From NCBI GenBank assembly GCA_039812085.1, contig JBDHZU010000033.1:1-15979 (forward strand): 15,979 nucleotides of DNA, written 5' to 3'. Source of the DNA: JBDHZU01 sp039812085. GTDB lineage: Bacteria > Actinomycetota > Actinomycetes > S36-B12 > UBA10799. Position 1 is the first letter of the stretch. Each line of letters opens with the position of its first letter. Both the position numbers and the translations under genes were made by a program. Shown here piece by piece: positions 1 to 5,792 of this stretch. The notes beneath the pieces were generated by a model. The model was not told where the DNA came from. It saw nothing but the letters and a program-made list of their open reading frames with translations, and searched no databases.

Positions 1-756
1 TGGCCCATCGCCAACTTCTCCATGCCTCACCGACACAATCCGCTGACGCTGGCACGTAGCGCCGCCGCATTGGGAAGTCTCGGGTTTGGATTTGCAGCCG
101 GCGTCACGACAGCGGTACTCAATCGCAACCGGGCTGCTGGTGCCGGTGTTGGGGCGACGGTGGGCAGTGAACTTGCCCTGGCAATCGCCGGGATTGAACT
201 GCGCGTCGTGGGTGAAGAAAACTTGTGGAGCGATCGACCCGCTGTGTTCTTGTTCAACCACCAGAGCCAGCTAGACGTCGTCGTGCTTGGTGCACTACTG
301 CGACGTGACTTCACCGGTGTCGCCAAGAAGCAACTGGAACACGATCCCTTCTTCGGTCCCATCGGGTATCTCACTGAGGTGGCGTATGTGGACCGCAAGA
401 ATCGAGAGAAAGCCATCGAGGCGCTAGAACCCGTCGTGGAGGCATTGCGCAACGGTAAGTCGATTGCGATCTCGCCTGAAGGAACTCGCTCCCCAACACC
501 ACGCCTGCTGCCCTTCAAGAAGGGGCCATTCCACATGGCCATGCAGGCGGGCGTCCCGATTGTTCCCATCGTGATGCGTAACTGCGGCGACCTCATGCGC
601 CCGCATTCGTTGGTCATCTCCAACGGCATCTGCGATGTGGCCGTCCTCCCACCGGTGCAGACCTCGGGATGGAAGGTCGAGCGAATGGACGACTACGTCA
701 AGCAGGTTCGCGACATGTACATCGATACGTTGGAGAACTGGCCGACGCAGGTGTGA
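1..756 (+). CDS. plsC: 1-acyl-sn-glycerol-3-phosphate acyltransferase (PlsC) domain, 5'-truncated; probably C-terminal part of a HAD-IB phosphatase/PlsC fusion
   Basis: This protein should transfer an acyl group to lysophosphatidic acid at the inner membrane face, giving phosphatidic acid. Counting from the first internal ATG (position 22), the PlsC motifs are NHQSQLD at residues 79-85 (catalytic His/Asp), SPEGTRS at 151-157, FKKGPF at 165-170 and VPIVPI at 178-183. The frame stays open from the window edge through that ATG, and the extra residues read WPIANFS. This matches the usual end of a HAD-IB (SerB-like) domain, where a GWP-type strand follows the last HAD motif. Actinobacteria often carry HAD-IB and PlsC fused in one protein, as in mycobacterial Rv2483c, so I treat this as a partial gene. 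The fusion is inference, the PlsC identity is firm. It ends 13 nt before a convergent second acyltransferase gene. Confidence 0.88.
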   Translation, partial: WPIANFSMPHRHNPLTLARSAAALGSLGFGFAAGVTTAVLNRNRAAGAGVGATVGSELALAIAGIELRVVGEENLWSDRPAVFLFNHQSQLDVVVLGALLRRDFTGVAKKQLEHDPFFGPIGYLTEVAYVDRKNREKAIEALEPVVEALRNGKSIAISPEGTRSPTPRLLPFKKGPFHMAMQAGVPIVPIVMRNCGDLMRPHSLVISNGICDVAVLPPVQTSGWKVERMDDYVKQVRDMYIDTLENWPTQV

Positions 757-769
757 CCAGTAGCGATGG

Positions 770-1543
770 CTAGTCCTGAGCTTTCTTCGCCGCACGCTTA
801 GCTCGTCGAGCCTCGGCGTCCTTCTCTTCCATCACCCGAGCTTCTTCTGGTGTGGGAGCGCTTCCGCCTCGTGATGCGGGCAACCACCAACGATCGTCTT
901 CGTTGTCCGGTGAGTCCGGGTAACGGTCCATCGTGATGTCCAGTAGCTCTTCCATTCGACGACGAAGCTCTGCCGTGACCTCAGTCGCATCGTCATCCAG
1001 CTTGGGATGCATCGGCTCACCAACCGTGATTCCGATCGTCGTATTGCGGCGAGCCTTGCGTGGAGTGCCCTTGGAATACATTCGCTGTCCACCCCACGTG
1101 ACCATGGGAATCAACGGGACACCGGCTTCCGCAGCAAGCCGTGCCGAACCCGACTTGATGTCTTTGATCTGAAAACTCTGGCTAATGGTGGCCTCTGGAA
1201 AGACCCCGATTACTTCCCCTTCGCGTAGTGCAGCGATGGCCTCGTCGTAAGCAGCGGCTCCAGCCTCTCGATCGACGCTGATGTGGTGCATCCCGCGCAT
1301 GAGTGGCCCGGACACCTTGTTGTGGAAGACAGAGTCCTTCGCCATAAAGCGAACCAAGCGCTTGGACGAGTCTGCGGCGAAGCCAACGAAGATGAAGTCC
1401 AGGTATGACACATGGTTGCTGGCCAACACGGCACCACCACTGGTGGGCACGTGTTCTGCGCCGACGACATCAAAAGTGAGGCCCAACAATTTGAAGCCCA
1501 CTCGAGCAGATGCAATGACAGGGGGGTACACCAATTCAGCCAC
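770..1543 (-). CDS. PlsC-family lysophospholipid/glycerol-3-phosphate acyltransferase
   Basis: A 257-residue membrane-associated acyltransferase of the PlsC/LPLAT family. The catalytic NHVSYLD is at residues 43-49, FPEATIS at 115-121 replaces the more common FPEGTRS, and KSGSARLA at 130-137 and VPLIPM at 142-147 follow as family blocks. The C-terminus is acidic, then lysine/alanine-rich (WWLPASRGG, EEARVMEEKDAEARR), a tail I associate with actinobacterial PlsC paralogues. The start is GTG at 1543. A TAGGGT hexamer lies exactly 6 nt upstream, suggesting a leaderless transcript, although its AGGG could also serve as a weak ribosome-binding site. The exact acyl acceptor cannot be read from sequence. 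The Gly-to-Ala change in motif III may alter substrate choice. It converges on the other PlsC gene and is divergent from the small membrane protein at 1615. Confidence 0.9.
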   Translation of the reverse strand: MAELVYPPVIASARVGFKLLGLTFDVVGAEHVPTSGGAVLASNHVSYLDFIFVGFAADSSKRLVRFMAKDSVFHNKVSGPLMRGMHHISVDREAGAAAYDEAIAALREGEVIGVFPEATISQSFQIKDIKSGSARLAAEAGVPLIPMVTWGGQRMYSKGTPRKARRNTTIGITVGEPMHPKLDDDATEVTAELRRRMEELLDITMDRYPDSPDNEDDRWWLPASRGGSAPTPEEARVMEEKDAEARRAKRAAKKAQD

Positions 1544-1549
1544 GATGTG

Positions 1550-1555
1550 ACCCTA
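1550..1555 (-). promoter_or_regulatory. Putative -10 element TAGGGT of the 770-1543 acyltransferase gene
   Basis: TAGGGT on the minus strand is followed by 6 nt and then the GTG start at 1543. This matches the TANNNT -10 spacing of leaderless actinobacterial promoters. No convincing -35 is seen. The AGGG part could instead act as a Shine-Dalgarno sequence. Confidence 0.5.
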
Positions 1556-1602
1556 CCGGTCGTCTCCACCGCGAGTCGTTCGCCCTGTCTGAGCTCAACA
1601 GC

Positions 1603-1608
1603 TAGGGT
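1603..1608 (+). promoter_or_regulatory. Putative -10 element TAGGGT of the small membrane protein gene
   Basis: The same hexamer TAGGGT with the same 6-nt spacer precedes the ATG at 1615, mirroring the divergent acyltransferase promoter across a 71-nt intergenic region. It supports the 1615 start and leaderless transcription. AGGG with a 7-nt spacer is an alternative reading as a ribosome-binding site. Confidence 0.5.
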
Positions 1609-1614
1609 GCGTGC

Positions 1615-1884
1615 ATGCCTTGCTTACTCGCGTGTGCAGCCATGCTGTCGCCTCGTCTCGCCATCGTGTTGCTGTGGCTCTTCACCGACAAGAACACCCT
1701 GGCATTTGATTCAGGGTGGCTGGCCATTGCCGGTTTCCTGTTCCTGCCGTGGACGACCTTGGCGTGGATCCTCTGCTTTAGCCCGTTGATGGGCACAGTC
1801 ACCGGATTCGGTTGGTTCCTCGTGGGATTGGGATTCGTCCTCGACATCATGGCGTGGGCAGGCAGTGCGCGAAGCCGCTCTTAG
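1615..1884 (+). CDS. Small three-helix integral membrane protein, function unknown
   Basis: An 89-residue hydrophobic protein with three likely membrane segments: LAIVLLWLF near residues 16-24, GWLAIAGFLFLPWTTLAWIL near 34-53, and FGWFLVGLGFVLDIMAWAG near 65-83. It has no catalytic motif. The LLWLFT and FLPWTTL signatures resemble a small conserved actinobacterial membrane protein family that has no assigned function, recalled from memory and not searched. The start at 1615 is favoured by the TAGGGT-N6-ATG arrangement. The ATG at 1642 (MLSPRLAI) fits the likely family N-terminus, would give 80 residues and is a serious alternative. The gene is divergent from the PlsC paralogue and convergent with the winged-helix gene. 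Confidence 0.75.
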   Translation: MPCLLACAAMLSPRLAIVLLWLFTDKNTLAFDSGWLAIAGFLFLPWTTLAWILCFSPLMGTVTGFGWFLVGLGFVLDIMAWAGSARSRS

Positions 1885-1910
1885 CGGCCTCACAACGGTT
1901 GGTAAAACCG
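1874..1910. terminator. Two small hairpins between convergent genes, possible bidirectional terminator
   Basis: GCCGCT (1874-1879) and AGCGGC (1883-1888) form a 6-bp stem that includes the stop codon of the small membrane protein. CGGTT (1896-1900) and AACCG (1906-1910) form a second 5-bp stem. The gap between the convergent stop codons is only 28 nt. Neither stem is followed by a proper T-run, so the termination role is inferred from position. Confidence 0.35.
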
Positions 1911-1912
1911 AG

Positions 1913-3013
1913 TCACGCTCGACTACGTCGAGCAGCTGCCGTCAAACGGTTCGTCTTCTTGAAGTAGGAGACAGCTAGCAGGGTGCAGACAGCCGCGGCA
2001 GCCAGCCCAATCATGGATCCACCCAGGATCAGCGCGAGAGCAACGGCCACCATCCAGAGGATGGGAACGGCGTAGGGAACTGCCGCGCGCAACTCTTCTC
2101 GGGTGAAGTAGCGCAGTGGGGACAGTCGGCTGTGAGTCTTTCCCGCTTTCTTGCCGGTAGGAGTCGGTAGCGGAGTCAACGGAAGCTCAACTGCTTCTTC
2201 CCGCACGTCTTCCGACGGCTTCTCCTCGGTGGCAAGTGCCGTGGAACGAGCGCTGGGCTCGACTCGTTCGTCGTCACCGTGTTCACCCATCCAGCCACTG
2301 GACGCGTAAACCGATCCGGAGTTATCGGTGTCGTTGAGTCGTTCCCATTCAATTCGGTCGAGCTCGGACCATTCCGCGTCGCTGTCCTCACCGCGCGATT
2401 CGATGACCGGCTGGAACTCGTCGGGCTCGGTGTCTACCTCGATGGAATCGGTGGCATCGTCTGGCGTTGGAGTGTCTGCGAGATCGTCAGTCGATGCCGG
2501 CGTCTCCTCAGAGATCGACAGATCGACAGGTTCCTCAGGCGTTGAGTCCACCGGTCGAGAATCAGCGACTTCGGGCAAGGTCGGTTGGGACGGAATGTCG
2601 TCTGCATGTGGGACTGACTCGTCGTCTACGAAACTGTCCGTGCGCACAGCTTCTGTACTCACATCGCTGACCGCTGCGTCCTCCCGCTGTTGCGGAACCA
2701 GCGGTTCAGGTTCTGCCACTTGAGTTGCTGCCTGCGAGGTTGTATCCACCAAGGCGTACACCCCACGGCGCACGCGCTCGATCTGTCCTTGAGCAACGAG
2801 GGCGTTGAGTCGACGTCCGATGGTTGCGGCCGTCACCTCGATGCCGTCATTCGCCAGCAGTGCGTTCTTGATCGCGGCCGGACCGAGATTCTCATCCTGG
2901 GTCAACGCATTCAGAATGGCACCGTCCAGGCTGGTGGGTGGCGCAGTCTGCGTTGCTGATTGCGCAATCGATTCTGAGTTCGCCGTACCCATTTTCTCCG
3001 CCTGACCTTTCAC
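1913..3013 (-). CDS. Membrane-anchored winged-helix protein with long acidic linker
   Basis: A 366-residue protein of unusual architecture that I do not recognise as a named family. Residues about 28-90 look like a winged-helix DNA-binding fold, with a helix-turn-helix around AAIKNALLANDGIEVTAATI and a wing ending RRGVYAL. Residues about 91-280 are strongly acidic and rich in Asp, Glu, Pro, Ser and Thr, probably disordered. Residues 309-330 and 332-350 form two hydrophobic helices joined by a very short turn, followed by a basic tail (FKKTNR, ARRSRA). Positive charges on both sides of the hairpin suggest that both termini are cytoplasmic. A membrane-tethered regulator or nucleoid anchor would fit, but this is inference. 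The start is GTG at 3013. ATG at 2992, preceded by AGGCGGAG, is an alternative. Confidence 0.8.
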   Translation of the reverse strand: MKGQAEKMGTANSESIAQSATQTAPPTSLDGAILNALTQDENLGPAAIKNALLANDGIEVTAATIGRRLNALVAQGQIERVRRGVYALVDTTSQAATQVAEPEPLVPQQREDAAVSDVSTEAVRTDSFVDDESVPHADDIPSQPTLPEVADSRPVDSTPEEPVDLSISEETPASTDDLADTPTPDDATDSIEVDTEPDEFQPVIESRGEDSDAEWSELDRIEWERLNDTDNSGSVYASSGWMGEHGDDERVEPSARSTALATEEKPSEDVREEAVELPLTPLPTPTGKKAGKTHSRLSPLRYFTREELRAAVPYAVPILWMVAVALALILGGSMIGLAAAAVCTLLAVSYFKKTNRLTAAARRSRA

Positions 3014-3025
3014 ACGCCGCTGTGC

Positions 3026-3038
3026 ACTAGGGGCTAGT
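3026..3038. promoter_or_regulatory. Interrupted palindrome ACTAG-GGG-CTAGT in divergent intergenic region
   Basis: A 5+3+5 inverted repeat lies 12 nt upstream of the GTG start of the winged-helix gene and between it and the divergent patatin gene. A TTGACT (-35-like) on the minus strand overlaps it. It could be an operator, possibly autoregulatory, but the length is modest and chance is not excluded. Confidence 0.3.
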
Positions 3039-3077
3039 CAACTTCGTCTCGGCGAGGCTTGCACAACGAAGATCCCC

Positions 3078-4121
3078 ATGCTCACGCAGAGCTACCTGAC
3101 AGGCGGCAGTCGGGTGAATCACGACAGAATGATGGGCATGGTTGGCGAGGCATTGTCTGTTCCCCAAGCCCGCCCCGCTCGTCGTCGCAGCCAGGGGCTT
3201 TTGCCTATCGCCCGACTTCTGCCCAAGAAGGTTGCTTACGTGCTGGCCGGTGGTGGCGCACACGGTTCCGTTCAGTGGGGTTCGCTCCAGGCGGTTTCGG
3301 AAACTGACTTGTCTCCCAGCGACATCGTGGGCACCTCGGCGGGCGCATTGACCGGGGTGATCATCGCGGAAGACCCACTATCCGCGGTTAATCGCTTGGC
3401 CTATGTCTGGAATCAACTCCAGCTCACGACCGTAATCGGGGATTCCTGGCTGTCAATGATTCGATCGGCCGCTCGCGGAGCATCCAGCCTGGCGGAGGCA
3501 CAAGGGGAACGAGAAGCCCTGCACACCATCCTGCAAGCACGAACCTTTGCTGAACTGGATTTGCCATTCGCCGCCGTTGCCACTGATCTGGCAACCGGTA
3601 TGGCACACAGCTTCACCGAGGGCGATCTGATCGAACCCCTGATGGCGTCGTCGGCCATTCCCGGAATCCTTCCTCCGGTCACCGTCAACGGACGGGTCTA
3701 TGTGGACGGATTGGTTAGCGCAAACTTGCCTGCCACCCTTGCGGTAGAACGCGGCGCGGAAGCACTCGTTGTATTCGACACCGGTTCGCGACCTTTGCCC
3801 GAACTATCGACGTCCCCCACCAAGGTCGTCGCACGGGTTAGCAGTCTGTTGTCCAAAGCGCAAAGACGTCAGCAATTGCTTGCCGCGGCGACCGATGTCC
3901 CGGTTCTCTTACTCCCTACGCCACGCGATCTGGGTCGATCCTTGGACTTCTCCGGCACTAACCAAGCGGCGGCGAACGCTTACGAATACGGCAGACAGTT
4001 CCTGGCTGACCTTGCACGTAAACGGCGACCATTGGCACCCGGGCTCTACGGCAGAGCAGCCGACCTTGAATTTGCTGCGGGCAAAAGCCACACCATGGTG
4101 GTGGACAGCCATGCCGAATGA
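3078..4121 (+). CDS. Patatin-like phospholipase (catalytically intact copy)
   Basis: A 347-residue patatin-family lipid acyl hydrolase using a Ser-Asp dyad. The oxyanion-hole loop GGGAHG is at residues 58-63, the nucleophile elbow GTSAG at 85-89 (Ser87) and the catalytic Asp in DG at 210-211. It resembles bacterial RssA/NTE-type patatins, which remove acyl chains from glycerolipids in the cytoplasm or at the membrane. There is no signal peptide. The first 50 residues precede the core fold and are basic near ARPARRRSQG. Starts at 3114 (GTG), 3129 and 3138 are also possible, and none has a clear ribosome-binding site. It ends with a PLAPGLYG block also found in the next gene, whose start overlaps its stop by 11 nt, so the two are an operon of paralogues. 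The substrate is unknown. Confidence 0.88.
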   Translation: MLTQSYLTGGSRVNHDRMMGMVGEALSVPQARPARRRSQGLLPIARLLPKKVAYVLAGGGAHGSVQWGSLQAVSETDLSPSDIVGTSAGALTGVIIAEDPLSAVNRLAYVWNQLQLTTVIGDSWLSMIRSAARGASSLAEAQGEREALHTILQARTFAELDLPFAAVATDLATGMAHSFTEGDLIEPLMASSAIPGILPPVTVNGRVYVDGLVSANLPATLAVERGAEALVVFDTGSRPLPELSTSPTKVVARVSSLLSKAQRRQQLLAAATDVPVLLLPTPRDLGRSLDFSGTNQAAANAYEYGRQFLADLARKRRPLAPGLYGRAADLEFAAGKSHTMVVDSHAE

Positions 4122-5019
4122 TCTGCATCTGCCTGCTCCGCTGGCATTCGTCCTCACCGGCGGTACCGCACGCGCCTCTGCCCAGGTGGGAATGTTGGAG
4201 TCGTTGACCACCCACGGGGTCACTCCCGACCTGGTGGTGGCGTCATCAACAGGGTCGATCAACGCAGCAACGTTCTGTTCCGACCCTTCCTTTGGCACGG
4301 AAACGCTGACCGCGATGTGGTCCACGCTGGCTAATGACAAGACGTTGTCCTCAACCTGGCGCAAGGCCGTGCGGTCGGTGACCTCATCCCAGTTCAACAA
4401 GACCGGAGATTTGCTCCGAAAATACGTGCAAGGAGCGGTCGGCCACGCTCAATTCGATGAGTTGGAGATTCCGCTGCACATTGTGGCGACCGATCTGGAG
4501 TCCGGTTCGGCGGTCAGGCTCACTCGCGGATCTGTGGTGGATGCTGTGGTGGCCAGTTGCGCTTTCCCGGCGATTATTCCGCCTGTCTCGATTGATGACC
4601 ACCTGTTGATTGATGGGTCGGTCGCAACTGATGCACCCATCCGTCAAGCTATCGAAGCAGGGGCCAAGTCGGTGATCGTGCTGGATTCCGCCGCCTCCCA
4701 CATCACTGAAGAAACAGCGACTGCTGCTGGTTGGATCAGCGTCATGGGTTACAGCCTGGGACACATGGTGCGTGGGCTGGCTGCCTCGGAGCTGGTGGAT
4801 ACCGCCAGCGAAATCCCGATTCTGGTTATCTCCAGCACTGCGGGTGCTCCCCTAAATATCAAGGAAAGTCCGCACAATATCGAGGTTGGTCAACAGGCAG
4901 CCAACACGGTGATCGCCGCGCATCGTGCTCGTAGGTGGCGACGTCCACTCAAACCGGGGGTGTACGGGGCACCCCACGGTTACGCGGCTGATCCGCGGAT
5001 TGCTCGCCTCATGCACTGA
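4111..5019 (+). CDS. Patatin-like protein with degenerate active site (paralogue of the preceding gene)
   Basis: A 302-residue patatin-fold protein starting at ATG 4111, inside the last codons of the upstream patatin gene, which implies translational coupling. The nucleophile-equivalent Ser46 and the catalytic Asp168 (DG) are kept. The loops around them are altered: GGTARA at 17-22 replaces the glycine-rich oxyanion loop GGGxxG, and ASSTG at 44-48 lacks the first Gly of GXSXG. The C-terminal PLKPGVYG block matches the first patatin, so this looks like a duplicated and diverged copy. It may be a weak hydrolase, have another specificity, or act as a regulatory partner of the intact copy. These are inferences. 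The frame is open further upstream to about 3769, but that stretch lies out of frame within the first patatin and is not coding. Confidence 0.87.
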   Translation: MPNDLHLPAPLAFVLTGGTARASAQVGMLESLTTHGVTPDLVVASSTGSINAATFCSDPSFGTETLTAMWSTLANDKTLSSTWRKAVRSVTSSQFNKTGDLLRKYVQGAVGHAQFDELEIPLHIVATDLESGSAVRLTRGSVVDAVVASCAFPAIIPPVSIDDHLLIDGSVATDAPIRQAIEAGAKSVIVLDSAASHITEETATAAGWISVMGYSLGHMVRGLAASELVDTASEIPILVISSTAGAPLNIKESPHNIEVGQQAANTVIAAHRARRWRRPLKPGVYGAPHGYAADPRIARLMH

Positions 5020-5035
5020 GTACGAACTCAGGCAA

Positions 5036-5053
5036 TTCCCAGGAACTTCCCAG
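5036..5053 (+). promoter_or_regulatory. Direct repeat TTCCCAG-N4-TTCCCAG, putative OmpR/PhoP-type operator
   Basis: Two perfect 7-bp copies (5036-5042 and 5047-5053) repeat with an 11-bp period, so both copies face the same side of the helix. This is the geometry bound by OmpR/PhoP-family dimers. The mycobacterial PhoP box TCACAGC-N4-TCACAGC has the same layout and a similar core. The site covers the expected -35 region of the response regulator promoter, which suggests autoactivation. Confidence 0.6.
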
Positions 5054-5063
5054 CTTTGCCGGA

Positions 5064-5069
5064 CACAAT
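5064..5069 (+). promoter_or_regulatory. Putative -10 element CACAAT of the response regulator gene
   Basis: CACAAT lies exactly 6 nt upstream of the GTG start at 5076, consistent with a leaderless transcript. It departs from TANNNT at the first base. The direct repeat occupies the -35 position, which fits an activator-dependent promoter. Confidence 0.4.
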
Positions 5070-5075
5070 CACGAC

Positions 5076-5792
5076 GTGCACACCAATCCGGCCACGATTC
5101 GTCCACGCGTACTCGTTGTTGACGATGAACCCGCCATCACCGAACTGGTCTCCATGGCGCTGCGCTACGAAGGCTTCGAGGTCAGCACGGCAGCAACTGG
5201 CCGGCAAGCCCTGGCCGCAGTCGAACAGACCCGGCCACAACTCATCATTCTTGACGTCATGCTGCCGGATACCGACGGCTTCGCGGTGGCACGCAAACTG
5301 CAACAGCAGCGAGTTGGCGTCCCGGTGTTGTTCTTGACGGCTCGTGACTCAACCGAAGACAAAGTTCACGGCCTCACCATCGGCGGCGATGACTACATCA
5401 CCAAACCGTTCGCCATCTCCGAACTCGTCGCCCGAGTACAGGTCGCCTTACGTCGCACGGGAAGCACTCGGGCTGACGACGACCGGTTGGTCTTTGCTGA
5501 TCTGGAACTGGACTCTGCCAGCCGCGAAGTCTTCCGAGCTGGAGAGGCCATCGAACTGACTGCCACGGAGTTCCGGCTGCTGCAGTACCTCATGGCAAAC
5601 GCCCGAACTGTTCTCACCCGGGCCCGCCTGCTGGATCACGTATGGAGTTACGACTTCAACGGCGATCCGAGCATTCTTGAGACGTACATCAGCTACCTGC
5701 GACGCAAAGTGGACTTCGTTGAGCCCAAGCTGATCCATACCGTGCGTGGCGTGGGGTACGTCATGCGTCTGCCGCGCGAATCGACCCGTTGA
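5076..5792 (+). CDS. OmpR/PhoP-family response regulator
   Basis: A 238-residue two-component regulator. The receiver domain covers about residues 10-125, with the acidic pair D16/D17, phospho-acceptor D60 (ILDVMLP), T88 and K110 (KPF), all intact. The C-terminal winged-helix effector domain covers about 138-235, with TATEFRLLQYL, the recognition region SILETYISYLRRK and the terminal TVRGVGYVMR hairpin typical of the OmpR class. It should bind DNA as a head-to-tail dimer once phosphorylated by the kinase encoded next, whose ATG overlaps its TGA. The start is GTG at 5076. The operator-like direct repeat just upstream suggests autoregulation. Sequence resembles actinobacterial PhoP/TrcR-type regulators, but orthology cannot be assigned by eye. 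Confidence 0.95.
   Translation: MHTNPATIRPRVLVVDDEPAITELVSMALRYEGFEVSTAATGRQALAAVEQTRPQLIILDVMLPDTDGFAVARKLQQQRVGVPVLFLTARDSTEDKVHGLTIGGDDYITKPFAISELVARVQVALRRTGSTRADDDRLVFADLELDSASREVFRAGEAIELTATEFRLLQYLMANARTVLTRARLLDHVWSYDFNGDPSILETYISYLRRKVDFVEPKLIHTVRGVGYVMRLPRESTR

Noticed and set aside
27..629. 200-codon open frame on the minus strand
   Set aside because: Antisense to the PlsC gene, which carries all family motifs. The product has composition typical of a shadow frame.
3769..4110. Upstream extension of the second patatin
   Set aside because: This open stretch overlaps the first patatin in another frame and lacks patatin-like sequence. Homology begins right after ATG 4111.
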